This document shows positions 46,599 to 54,123 of a stretch of DNA of 64,000 nt, in pieces. Within the stretch, counting starts at the first letter, position 1, and each line of letters starts with the position of its first letter. Position numbers and translations under genes: made by a program. Source of the DNA: Paenibacillus sp. LHD-38 (GTDB taxonomy: Bacteria; Bacillota; Bacilli; Paenibacillales; Paenibacillaceae). The stretch covers positions 1 through 64,000 of the forward strand of contig NZ_JAVIFU010000007.1 of NCBI RefSeq assembly GCF_031157315.1, in the 5' to 3' direction. A model generated the notes under the pieces. That model was not told where the DNA came from. It was given only the letters and a program-made list of their open reading frames with translations, and did no database searches.

Positions 46599-47157
46599 TC
46601 TCGTCCCAAAAGCACTGGGAAAGAGCAGCAGTGTAGCTGCAACTACGCCTTTGGCCAATAGTGACAAGGTGACGGGCACTTCGGCAGCAAGCGTTCCTGC
46701 TGCACAGCCAGCCAAGCCTGTATTAAAGCTTCATGACAAAGTGCCGAATAAAAGCGAGTCGGATGCAGTGGGCGTCATTACAGCTAAGGTGGTTCGGGGC
46801 ACGCCGGAGTTCTCGGCACTTGTAAAGAACACGAATGTGGACATTGTGTTTAAGGACGAAGAAGCTACAGAAGCGGATAAGATGATGACTCCCCGCATGG
46901 AGGAGAAGCTGAACGAGCTCGCTGCGCTGGTCAAGGCGGAGTGGCCTGGTAAGAAGGTCCGGGTGACGGAATGCTGGGATGAAAGCAATGAGCATAGTGA
47001 GACCAGCACGCATTATGAGGGCCGTGGAGTCGACATCACCATCAGCGACTTGGATGGAGGCAAGCTTGGGAGGCTTGGGCAGCTCGCGGTTGATGCCGGA
47101 TTCGATTGGGTGTTCTATGAGGACAACAAGCATATCCACGCCTCAGTTAAGAAGTAG
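46591..47157 (+). CDS. Hedgehog signalling-domain (Hh-N) homologue, bacterial
   Basis: The 188-residue protein has a 45-residue Ala/Ser/Pro-rich head and then a complete Hh-N domain. From residue 84 to the end, a hand alignment with remembered vertebrate Sonic hedgehog gives roughly 60% identity. Key phrases include [27 protein letters not shown] and AGFDWVFYE. Zinc ligands H141, D148 and H183 and the catalytic-type E177 are all present. Of the calcium ligands, E90, E91, D96, E127 and D130 are kept and the sixth is Ser132 instead of Asp. Hh-N is a fold relative of M15 DD-carboxypeptidases, so peptidoglycan cleavage is possible. There is no autoprocessing Hint domain, no N-terminal lipidation Cys (the only Cys is C128) and no signal peptide. 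It overlaps the 851-residue protein gene by 8 nt and ends the operon. Confidence 0.9.
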   Translation: MSDLVPKALGKSSSVAATTPLANSDKVTGTSAASVPAAQPAKPVLKLHDKVPNKSESDAVGVITAKVVRGTPEFSALVKNTNVDIVFKDEEATEADKMMTPRMEEKLNELAALVKAEWPGKKVRVTECWDESNEHSETSTHYEGRGVDITISDLDGGKLGRLGQLAVDAGFDWVFYEDNKHIHASVKK

Positions 47158-47178
47158 TGTTGCGTGGGAATAAGGGGA

Positions 47179-47217
47179 AATGCTGCCGTTAGCCATGATC
47201 GGCAGCATTCTCCTTTT
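47179..47217 (+). terminator. Terminator of the Hedgehog-like operon
   Basis: AATGCTGCCG (47179-47188) pairs perfectly with CGGCAGCATT (47200-47209); CTCCTTTTATTT follows. Confidence 0.78.
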
Positions 47218-47312
47218 ATTTACATTCCAGTACTTTTTGGTGCTAGATGAAGAATCAATGGAGGGGATTTTTTTTTCGAGCACTTGAAGGCGAGAACAAA
47301 CAACTGAAGTAG

Positions 47313-47355
47313 GGGTGCCCCTAAAGCCTATGGCTTTTGGGGCACCCTCTTTTTT
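47313..47355 (+). terminator. Second strong terminator-like hairpin
   Basis: GGGTGCCCC (47313-47321) pairs with GGGGCACCC (47339-47347), extended by AAAGCC/GGCTTT, followed by TCTTTTTT. No gene lies between this and the previous terminator, so it may have belonged to a lost gene next to the repeat at 47391. Confidence 0.75.
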
Positions 47356-47390
47356 CCGCTATTTCCTTAACACACAAAATCCCATCTCTC

Positions 47391-47423
47391 ACTGGCAGCG
47401 ATGAGGTCAGGGGTTCGATCCCC
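47391..47423 (+). repeat. Right tRNA-Ala-like repeat
   Basis: Identical over 33 nt to 39655-39687, then diverging (CCTAGGGGCGAC here against TAGGCTACACC on the left). The T-arm pairing is better in this copy. The 180 nt that follow (47424-47602) contain no recognisable gene. Confidence 0.65.
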
Positions 47424-47602
47424 CTAGGGGCGACGGCCCCCGGACTCCGTGCGGACGGAACGAATGCGTAGGAAGGCGTCTGCATCTATCGGTAAAAGTC
47501 CTCGTCGAGTAAGCTTTGTAGCTATTCAATCAAAGATTGGGGTATCTCAAGATGGATAAGCGAGCTTATCTCGCACAAACAAAACGAAGCAGTGAAACGA
47601 AC

Positions 47603-47809
47603 TTAACGTCCTCGCGTTTTCGAACCAGTAACTGTCTTGTTTGTTCTTTTCTCGGTGAAAAAATAAACCAGTGCTAAGAGCGGCAAGATGGTTCCAATGA
47701 GAGATGTGAGCTTCCAGCCCCCATGGGTATAAGACCAACCGCCCAAGGATGATCCGATGGCTCCGCCTACAAATAATATAGACATGAATAGTCCGTTTAG
47801 GCGATGGAC
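47603..47809 (-). pseudogene. C-terminal remnant of an MFS transporter
   Basis: The minus-strand translation [20 protein letters not shown], then GGW and [11 protein letters not shown], is the ending of a major facilitator exporter (last two helices). The first ten or so helices are missing; upstream the frame runs straight into the TetR remnant on the other strand. No start codon or ribosome binding site belongs to it. Confidence 0.7.
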
Positions 47810-47837
47810 ACGGAATGTATAACAAAGGGGGATATAA

Positions 47838-48127
47838 ATGCAGGGGAAAAGAGGACGTCCGCGCAATATTGAAACGCAAAACTCGATCCTTTCCGCTTCC
47901 TATGATTTAGGACCCGATATATACAGCCTCGCCGGTTGGAGGTTCATGGAATTATGGAACAGGGGGTTCGGCGCGGAGAGCTGAAGAAGAATCTCGATAT
48001 CGCATTATGCACAGATCTCATTTACGGGCCGATTTTCTACCGTTTATTAGTTACGGGGGATATGCTTGACGATAACTATGTAAGGCATTTGGTAACCCAG
48101 GTCTTTGAAGGAATCCGCTCGACTTAA
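47838..48127 (+). pseudogene. TetR-family regulator with internal deletion
   Basis: ATG 47838 behind AAAGGGGG begins [20 protein letters not shown], a normal TetR start. The helix-turn-helix and most of the ligand domain are then missing, the frame shifts, and the C-terminal end reappears in another frame from about 47940 (RRGELKKNLDIALCTDLIYG, ending VFEGIRST). About 100 residues are lost. Together with the MFS remnant it suggests a former divergent exporter/repressor pair. Confidence 0.75.
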
Positions 48128-48239
48128 AGCCGCATTTCGAACGACTTACGCCGGTCCATAATAGAAGGTAATTTGCGGTTATAGTTTCATTGCAATAAGC
48201 ACATAACTAATTAGAATCCAATGTAAAGGAGAATCCATT

Positions 48240-48338
48240 ATGAGCGATCAAAACAAACCTAACAGTCAACATGCCGCACCAAAATCAAGCGATCCGAAAA
48301 AACAGGGAAGATCTGCAGCACAGAAAAAATCGAAATAA
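48240..48338 (+). CDS. Small hydrophilic protein, 32 residues
   Basis: ATG 48240 is preceded by AAAGGAG at a good distance. The product is rich in Lys, Gln, Ser and Ala, begins MSDQNKPNSQH and ends QKKSK, with no hydrophobic segment. It resembles small basic spore or stress proteins only in composition; no family is recognised. The ribosome binding site is the main evidence that it is translated. The stretch 48128-48239 holds nothing else. Confidence 0.5.
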   Translation: MSDQNKPNSQHAAPKSSDPKKQGRSAAQKKSK

Positions 48339-48405
48339 AATATGAGTTGTAATTTGGTACTGAACGTCGGATTATTTGGTTAATGCTTTGCTTTTGATCC
48401 AAGAA

Positions 48406-48447
48406 CGGTCCGGGTCGTTCTGAAATTCTCAGGTTCGATCCGGACCG
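48406..48447 (+). terminator. Inverted repeat, possible terminator
   Basis: CGGTCCGG (48406-48413) and CCGGACCG (48440-48447) are perfect complements around 26 nt. There is no T tract, so termination is doubtful. The loop contains GGTTCGATCC, which looks like a tRNA T arm but has no surrounding tRNA. Confidence 0.3.
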
Positions 48448-48587
48448 GCAATGACATTTAATCTGCTTAAATAGTGAGCATCGGAATTGGCGGAGAAAAT
48501 CAGGTGCATTTTGTGATGCTATTCGCGCCAATATTTCGGAGTAAGTACAACCTGATTGGATATTTATCTGTATTCACACTTAGAAAC

Positions 48588-48617
48588 TTGAAAAATAGCA
48601 CTCATATCTAGTATAAA
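48588..48617 (+). promoter_or_regulatory. Promoter of the third-locus response regulator
   Basis: TTGAAA (48588-48593), 18-nt spacer, TATAAA (48612-48617). The -10 region lies in the 12-mer ATATCTAGTATA (48604-48615), which is repeated exactly at 54085-54096 before the kinase gene of the same locus. Confidence 0.55.
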
Positions 48618-48648
48618 TGATGTATGACAGGAAAACTGGAGTGAAACC

Positions 48649-50199
48649 ATGTATAAGGTGCTCTTGGTGGATGACGAATTTATTATACTAGACGGTATTG
48701 CCTCGGTCGTAGACTGGGAAGCGTGCGGCACGCAATTGATCGGAACGGCGCAAAACGGCGTGGAAGCATTCGAAAAAGTGAAGCGCGATCCGCCCGATAT
48801 TATTATTAGCGACATACGCATGCCGGGGATGGACGGACTGCAGCTCGTAGCAGCGGTACGGGAGCTTTATCCGGATATATCGTTTATATTACTTACGGGC
48901 TTTTCCGAATTCGATTATGCGAAGACCGCAATGCATCACGGAGTCAATCACTATTTGCTGAAGCCGTGCAGCGAAGAGGCGCTTATGGAAGCGCTGTCGG
49001 AAGTCGTGCAGCGAAGGCGGGAGAAGGACGACAACGACCATTTCGTGCAATCGATCAAGTACGGCCTTGAACGCGTGCTGCCGCATGCGAAGGAGCAATT
49101 TCTGAAAGAGCTCGTCACGAACAAAACGTACGGCGTCATGGAATGGCAATATTTTGGCCGGTTGTTCGGGCTTCAGTTTCAAACCCAGCGCGTCCGGCTG
49201 CTGCTTGCGGAAATTGAGGGTGAGCACGAGTACGAGCATTTGTTTGCGGTCAAAAACATTGCCGAGGACGTGTTTCAAAATCCGATCCTAAGCTCGACGG
49301 TCGGAAGCCATGTGCTGCTATTGATGGAGGACGAGCTCAGCGAGGAGCAATTGTTCGAAAAAATCGACGCGATCCGCTCCACGTTTATGAAGTATTACCG
49401 TTTGGATCTGACGGCCGCGCTGAGCGAGCCCGGCGAGCTCGCGCATGTGAGGCGGCTGTACACGCATACGATTGCTTGCTTGAATCACCGGTTCTATCTT
49501 GGGGAGGGCAGCTTAATTACGGAGCGCGATATTTCTGTTCCGGAGGAAGCAGAGAAGCGGGACTTCGAATACGACCCGGAGCGGCTGGCAATGCCGATCA
49601 AGGCGGGCCACTGGGCGGACACGGAGCTTGAGCTGAAACGCATGTTCCAAGAGCTGTCCGAGCTTAGATATGAGATCGAGGAAACGAAATCGTATCTTAT
49701 TCAAATTTTTATGGAAATTATTCGTATATGCTCACCCGCACAGATGAAAGGTTATATGGACAAGCTGCCGGGTCTGATCGCGGGCAGCACTCTGCAGTCG
49801 TTCCAGCTGTTTGTCATGACGATCGCCCGCGAAATTACACTGGACCGTTATGAGCGCAACCGCCGCAAGCAGTCGCAAATGGTGCAAAGCGTTATGCAGA
49901 TCGTGCAGGAACGATACAGCGACGAAACGTTGACGCTGCAGACGATCGCCGCCGAAATTTACATGAATCCCGATTACATAGGCAAAATGTTCAAAAAGGA
50001 AACCGGCGAAAAGTTTACGAATTACGTTATGAACATTCGGATCGAGAAGGCGCTGGAGCATATCGAGCGCGGCGGCGACTTTACGTTCGGGTCGCTGGCG
50101 GAAGCGTCCGGCTTCGGTGATAACTATTCGTATTTCAGCAAAATATTCAAAAAATATACCGGCTTTTCTCCTTCCGAATACCGGAAATCGCCTTCATAA
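48649..50199 (+). CDS. Response regulator with AraC-type domain, YesN family (third locus)
   Basis: Activator of the third glycan locus, 516 residues. The receiver domain has D8/D9, D55 and K105; a long middle region follows; the C-terminus has the two AraC helix-turn-helix motifs (IAAEIYMNPDYIGKMFKKET and SLAEASGFGDNYSYFSKIFK). Its partner kinase is not adjacent but lies about 3.9 kb downstream at 54124, with the importer genes between them. The two share a 12-bp promoter element, which supports pairing. A terminator follows the gene. Confidence 0.9.
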   Translation: MYKVLLVDDEFIILDGIASVVDWEACGTQLIGTAQNGVEAFEKVKRDPPDIIISDIRMPGMDGLQLVAAVRELYPDISFILLTGFSEFDYAKTAMHHGVNHYLLKPCSEEALMEALSEVVQRRREKDDNDHFVQSIKYGLERVLPHAKEQFLKELVTNKTYGVMEWQYFGRLFGLQFQTQRVRLLLAEIEGEHEYEHLFAVKNIAEDVFQNPILSSTVGSHVLLLMEDELSEEQLFEKIDAIRSTFMKYYRLDLTAALSEPGELAHVRRLYTHTIACLNHRFYLGEGSLITERDISVPEEAEKRDFEYDPERLAMPIKAGHWADTELELKRMFQELSELRYEIEETKSYLIQIFMEIIRICSPAQMKGYMDKLPGLIAGSTLQSFQLFVMTIAREITLDRYERNRRKQSQMVQSVMQIVQERYSDETLTLQTIAAEIYMNPDYIGKMFKKETGEKFTNYVMNIRIEKALEHIERGGDFTFGSLAEASGFGDNYSYFSKIFKKYTGFSPSEYRKSPS

Positions 50200-50213
50200 A
50201 TGATTCGAATAGA

Positions 50214-50256
50214 CACACCCTGCATCCGTATTTAGACGGAATGCGGGGTGTTTTTT
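50214..50256 (+). terminator. Intrinsic terminator after the regulator gene
   Basis: ACACCC and GCATCCGT pair with ACGGAATGC and GGGTGT with one mismatch, around ATTTAG, followed by six T residues. Confidence 0.85.
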
Positions 50257-50416
50257 GTTTGGCTTACGAACCCATGTCGGATTTTTTTCATCGGATTTTT
50301 AGCAACGGTTTTGAACAAAAAGGCATCGGAAATGAACATGGGCATCGTAAGTCGAAGACGGTATATTAGTAAGCGTAATCATTAATTAATTAACACGAAG
50401 GATGGAGGTTTACCCG

Positions 50417-51379
50417 ATGGAACTGGAACAAGAGCTGGCTGCCAAGAGCGCAAAGGCGAAGTCAAGCACATTATCCTTCATCAAAAAGGAACTTATTCGG
50501 AATAAATATGTGTACCTCATGTTGATTCCGGTTGTCGCCTACTATTTGATTTTCAGCTATGCACCGATGTACGGCCTCCTGATGGCGTTTCAAAAGTCTT
50601 ACAGTCCGATTAAAGGCATCATGGAAGGCAAATGGATCGGCTTCGACAACTTTACGATGTTTTTCGAAAGCTATTACTTTTGGCGGATTATTAAAAATAC
50701 GCTCATCCTCAGCTTTTATAGTATTGTGTTCGGCTTTCCGGCCCCCATCGTACTAGCGCTGCTGCTTAACGAGGTTAGATTGAAATGGTTCAAGAGCACG
50801 GTGCAGACGGTCAGCTATATGCCGCACTTCATATCGGTCGTTGTCGTAGTCGGTATGTTGAAAACGTTCTCAGCTCTTGACGGAGGCTTGTTCAACGTCA
50901 TTCGCAGCTTCTTCGATCTTCAGCCGATCATGTTTCTGGCAGAGGCGGATATGTTCAGGCCAATGTACATCTTATCGAACATCTGGCAGGGAGCGGGCTG
51001 GGCGTCGATCATCTTCCTGGCGGCGCTGAGCGGCATCGATCCGCAGCTGTACGAAGCGGCGAAGATGGACGGAGCGGGGCGCTGGAAGCAATTGATGCAC
51101 ATTACGCTTCCGGGTATATTGCCGACCATTGTCGTCATGCTGATTCTTCGTCTTGGCGCGGTTATGAATTCCGATTTTCAAAAAATATTGCTTATGCAAA
51201 CAGCGCCTACTTATGAGACATCCGACGTGATATCCACCTTCGTCTATCGGTCAGGCATCCTGGAAGGCAATTACACATACTCGACGGCTATCGGACTCAT
51301 TAACGGTGTCATTAACTTCTCGCTGCTTTTGCTCGCGAACCACATTAGCCGCAAGGTGAATTCCACAAGTCTCTGGTAA
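50417..51379 (+). CDS. ABC sugar transporter permease, LplB type (third locus)
   Basis: Channel subunit of the third importer. ATG 50417 is preferred; the in-frame ATG at 50402 overlaps the GGAGG that serves as ribosome binding site. The 320 residues show six hydrophobic segments, SYAPMYGLLMAFQKSYSP near the start and the EAA loop QLYEAAKMDGAGRWKQL. It heads the importer operon, with the second permease 13 nt downstream. Upstream, the hexamer CATCGG/CATCGT occurs at 50289, 50324 and 50343 ahead of a TATATT box and may be the regulator's target. Confidence 0.9.
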   Translation: MELEQELAAKSAKAKSSTLSFIKKELIRNKYVYLMLIPVVAYYLIFSYAPMYGLLMAFQKSYSPIKGIMEGKWIGFDNFTMFFESYYFWRIIKNTLILSFYSIVFGFPAPIVLALLLNEVRLKWFKSTVQTVSYMPHFISVVVVVGMLKTFSALDGGLFNVIRSFFDLQPIMFLAEADMFRPMYILSNIWQGAGWASIIFLAALSGIDPQLYEAAKMDGAGRWKQLMHITLPGILPTIVVMLILRLGAVMNSDFQKILLMQTAPTYETSDVISTFVYRSGILEGNYTYSTAIGLINGVINFSLLLLANHISRKVNSTSLW

Positions 51380-51392
51380 ATAGGAGGAGCCA

Positions 51393-52262
51393 ATGAAACG
51401 CTCAACAGGCGAATATATTTTCGATACAGTCAACTTGCTGCTGCTATGTCTCGTCATAGCGGTGTGCTTCTACCCAATGCTGTACGTGCTTAACTCATCG
51501 GTCAGCGATCCGGATCAAATGCTTCGATCGCGTTCGCTTATGCTGCTGCCGGAAGGCTTCCAGCTTGAAGCTTACAAATTTGTGTTCAATTATCCGAAGA
51601 TCTACACGGGATATCTTAATACGCTCATATACGTTGTGGCGGGAACGGCGATCAACCTGCTCATGACCTCGCTCGCCGCTTACGGGCTTTCCCGTATGGA
51701 TTTGATGGGCAGAAAGACGCTCATGAAAATGATTACGTTCACGATGTTTTTCGGCGGGGGCATGATCCCGACATTTCTGCTCGTGCAAAATCTCGGCCTT
51801 GTCGACACGAGATGGGCGATTCTTATTCCAGGCGCAATCAGCACCTTCTACTTCCTTATTATGAAGACGAGCTTTGAGTCGATTCCGATCAGCCTGATCG
51901 AATCGGCCAAGCTGGACGGCGCCAACGATTTCCTTATTTTGTTCCGTATCGTGCTTCCGCTGTCCAAATCGATTCTTGCGGTTATGATGCTTTATTACGC
52001 GGTTGATCATTGGAACGACTATGTTGGCCCGATGCTTTATCTACGAAGTCAAGAGCTATACCCGATCCAGATCGTGATGCGCGATATTCTAATTAGCAGC
52101 AGCACAGAAGCAATGGGAGCGGGAGCGGACACTGGCTTTGCGATCGGGGAAAACATCAAGTACGCGACGATCATTATTTCGACGCTGCCGATTATGATCG
52201 TTTACCCGTTCATCCAACGATTTTTTGTTCAAGGCGCTTTAATCGGTGCCGTGAAACAATAA
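51393..52262 (+). CDS. ABC sugar transporter permease, YtcP type (third locus)
   Basis: Partner permease, 289 residues, with AGGAGG before the ATG. It has the EAA loop ESAKLDGANDFLILFRI and the typical ending YPFIQRFFVQGALIGAVKQ. It should form a heterodimeric channel with the preceding subunit for a pectin-derived oligosaccharide, as suggested by the GH105 gene of the same locus. Confidence 0.9.
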   Translation: MKRSTGEYIFDTVNLLLLCLVIAVCFYPMLYVLNSSVSDPDQMLRSRSLMLLPEGFQLEAYKFVFNYPKIYTGYLNTLIYVVAGTAINLLMTSLAAYGLSRMDLMGRKTLMKMITFTMFFGGGMIPTFLLVQNLGLVDTRWAILIPGAISTFYFLIMKTSFESIPISLIESAKLDGANDFLILFRIVLPLSKSILAVMMLYYAVDHWNDYVGPMLYLRSQELYPIQIVMRDILISSSTEAMGAGADTGFAIGENIKYATIIISTLPIMIVYPFIQRFFVQGALIGAVKQ

Positions 52263-52293
52263 ATAATTAAACCTATCTTGGAGGCGATTCACT

Positions 52294-53967
52294 GTGAAGA
52301 AAAAAGCGGGGTTAATTCTTGTGAGCTCCATGCTGCTGATTAGCATCTTGTCGGCTTGCTCGGAGAACAACGGGTCAAACACAGGCAATACCGGCAACAC
52401 CGGCAATACGCCGGCGGGAACAGAAGCGCCAAAAGGCGAAGAAGCGATATCTGTTATTCCGCTTCCGATTACGAACGAATCGTTCACGATCGATTACTGG
52501 CGTGCTAACGACGGCAAGTTAACGGCTTCTTTGCAAAATTTCGGTGAAATGGCCAGCTATAAAAAGAAAGAAGAGCTGACCGGTATCAAAGCGAACTTTA
52601 CGCATCCGCCGCTTGGACAGCAAAAGGATCAGTTCAACCTGCTGATCGCCACGAAAGATTTGCCGGACGTTATTTACTATAACTGGGCAGATGCTGTCGG
52701 CGGACCCGAGAAAATGATCGAAGACGGCCGCATTATCCGCTTGAACGAACTGATCGATCAATATGCGCCTAACCTCAAAAAAATTATCGAATCCGATCCG
52801 GACGTGAAGAAGCAAATCGCGCTTGACGACGGCACAATCTACATGTTCCCGCTGCTTAAGCTTGACGCGGTGAAGCTGAACGCGACTTCCGGTCTCGTTA
52901 TGCGGAAAGACTGGCTCGATAAGCTGAGCCTGAAATCGCCGACAACGATTGGCGAGTGGTACACGGTGTTGAAAGCGTTCAAAGAGAAGGATCCGAACGG
53001 CAACGGCAAAGCGGATGAGCTCCCGTTTACCGGAAACTGGGGTCCGGGCAACCTGACGAAGCTGCATGACTTCTCACCGGCATTCGGCGTCATCGGCGGC
53101 TTCCAAATGCAAGACGGAAAAGTAGCATATGGTCCGATCCTGCCTGGATACAAAGATTTCCTTGCAGAAATGGCGAAATGGTACCAAGAAGGACTGGTCG
53201 ATCCTGAAATTATGACGAACGACGGCAAAGCGTTCGACTATAAAGTGACGAATAACTTAGCTGGATCTTACCAAGGCGGTGTATTCAGCGGCATGGGCAA
53301 ATTTTTTAACCTGATGAGAGACACCGATCCGAACTTCAACCTGACGGGCGTAGCATCTCCGCTTGCGTCGGACGGTAAATCTTACGCAGCGTTTAACCTG
53401 AACAATAAAGTATTGACTTACGGCGAAGCGATTACAGCCAGCGCGGACGAAGATAAGCTGAAATATATTGTTCAATGGATGGACTACAACTACAGCCCGG
53501 AAGGCAGTGATTTGTTCAATTTCGGTATCGAAGGCGAGAGCTACACGAAAGAAGGCGAAACGTACAAATTTACCGACACGATTACGAAAAACCCGAACGG
53601 CCTGACGTACGACCAAGCGCTTGCATCCTACGCGCTTTCGATTATGGACGGTCCGATTAACCAAGACAGCAAATATTTGGACGCGCTGCTGTTTGACCAA
53701 GGTCAAAAAGACGCGAACACGGAATGGATGAAGCAGTCCTCAGATCTGACGCTTCCTCCGCTTCGCTTGACGATCGACGAAGCTAGCCAAGTGACTTCTA
53801 TCATGAGCCAAGTTAATACGTACTTGAACGAAACGATGTCTGCAATCATTAACGGCTCGAAGCCGGTTTCGGAGTATGACAAAATGGTAGAAACGATCAA
53901 AGGCATGGGCATTGAAGAAGCGGTTAAGCTTCATCAAGCGGCTTACGAACGTTATATGAGCAAATAA
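52294..53967 (+). CDS. Solute-binding lipoprotein, LplA type (third locus)
   Basis: Binding protein of the third importer, 557 residues, GTG start behind TTGGAGG. The signal peptide ends with ILSAC (modified Cys near residue 22), followed by an Asn/Gly/Thr tether made of repeated NTGNTG units. The region FKEKDPNGNGKADELPF contains a calcium-binding-type loop often seen in LplA-like proteins. A terminator follows, so the kinase gene behind it is expressed from its own promoter. Confidence 0.9.
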   Translation: MKKKAGLILVSSMLLISILSACSENNGSNTGNTGNTGNTPAGTEAPKGEEAISVIPLPITNESFTIDYWRANDGKLTASLQNFGEMASYKKKEELTGIKANFTHPPLGQQKDQFNLLIATKDLPDVIYYNWADAVGGPEKMIEDGRIIRLNELIDQYAPNLKKIIESDPDVKKQIALDDGTIYMFPLLKLDAVKLNATSGLVMRKDWLDKLSLKSPTTIGEWYTVLKAFKEKDPNGNGKADELPFTGNWGPGNLTKLHDFSPAFGVIGGFQMQDGKVAYGPILPGYKDFLAEMAKWYQEGLVDPEIMTNDGKAFDYKVTNNLAGSYQGGVFSGMGKFFNLMRDTDPNFNLTGVASPLASDGKSYAAFNLNNKVLTYGEAITASADEDKLKYIVQWMDYNYSPEGSDLFNFGIEGESYTKEGETYKFTDTITKNPNGLTYDQALASYALSIMDGPINQDSKYLDALLFDQGQKDANTEWMKQSSDLTLPPLRLTIDEASQVTSIMSQVNTYLNETMSAIINGSKPVSEYDKMVETIKGMGIEEAVKLHQAAYERYMSK

Positions 53968-53977
53968 TAGGTCGTAT

Positions 53978-54028
53978 AGAGACTGTTTACCGGGGCGGCT
54001 AAAAGCCTTGGCAAGCAGTCTCTTCTTC
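53978..54028 (+). terminator. Terminator-like hairpin after the importer operon
   Basis: AGAGACTG (53978-53985) pairs with CAGTCTCT (54016-54023); the loop contains an additional GGCT/AGCC pairing. The T tract is weak (TCTTCTTCC). Confidence 0.55.
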
Positions 54029-54067
54029 CAGCTTCGATCACGCGAATTTGAATTTAGAGTGCGCAGA

Positions 54068-54098
54068 TTGCTCCTGAATATGTTATATCTAGTATATG
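54068..54098 (+). promoter_or_regulatory. Promoter of the third-locus kinase
   Basis: TTGCTC (54068-54073), 19-nt spacer, TATATG (54093-54098), with the 12-mer ATATCTAGTATA (54085-54096) shared with the promoter at 48588-48617. Confidence 0.45.
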
Positions 54099-54123
54099 AA
54101 CGTTGCTAAGGAGGCACTCTCTC

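Noticed and set aside
46591..47157. Calling the Hedgehog-like protein simply a D-Ala-D-Ala carboxypeptidase
   Set aside because: The fold is related, but the calcium-site residues, the WPG and HYEGR stretches and the AGFDWV segment match Hedgehog specifically; generic M15 peptidases lack most of these.
48406..48447. tRNA gene suggested by GGTTCGATCC
   Set aside because: Only a T-arm-like decamer is present; no acceptor, D or anticodon arms can be formed around it.
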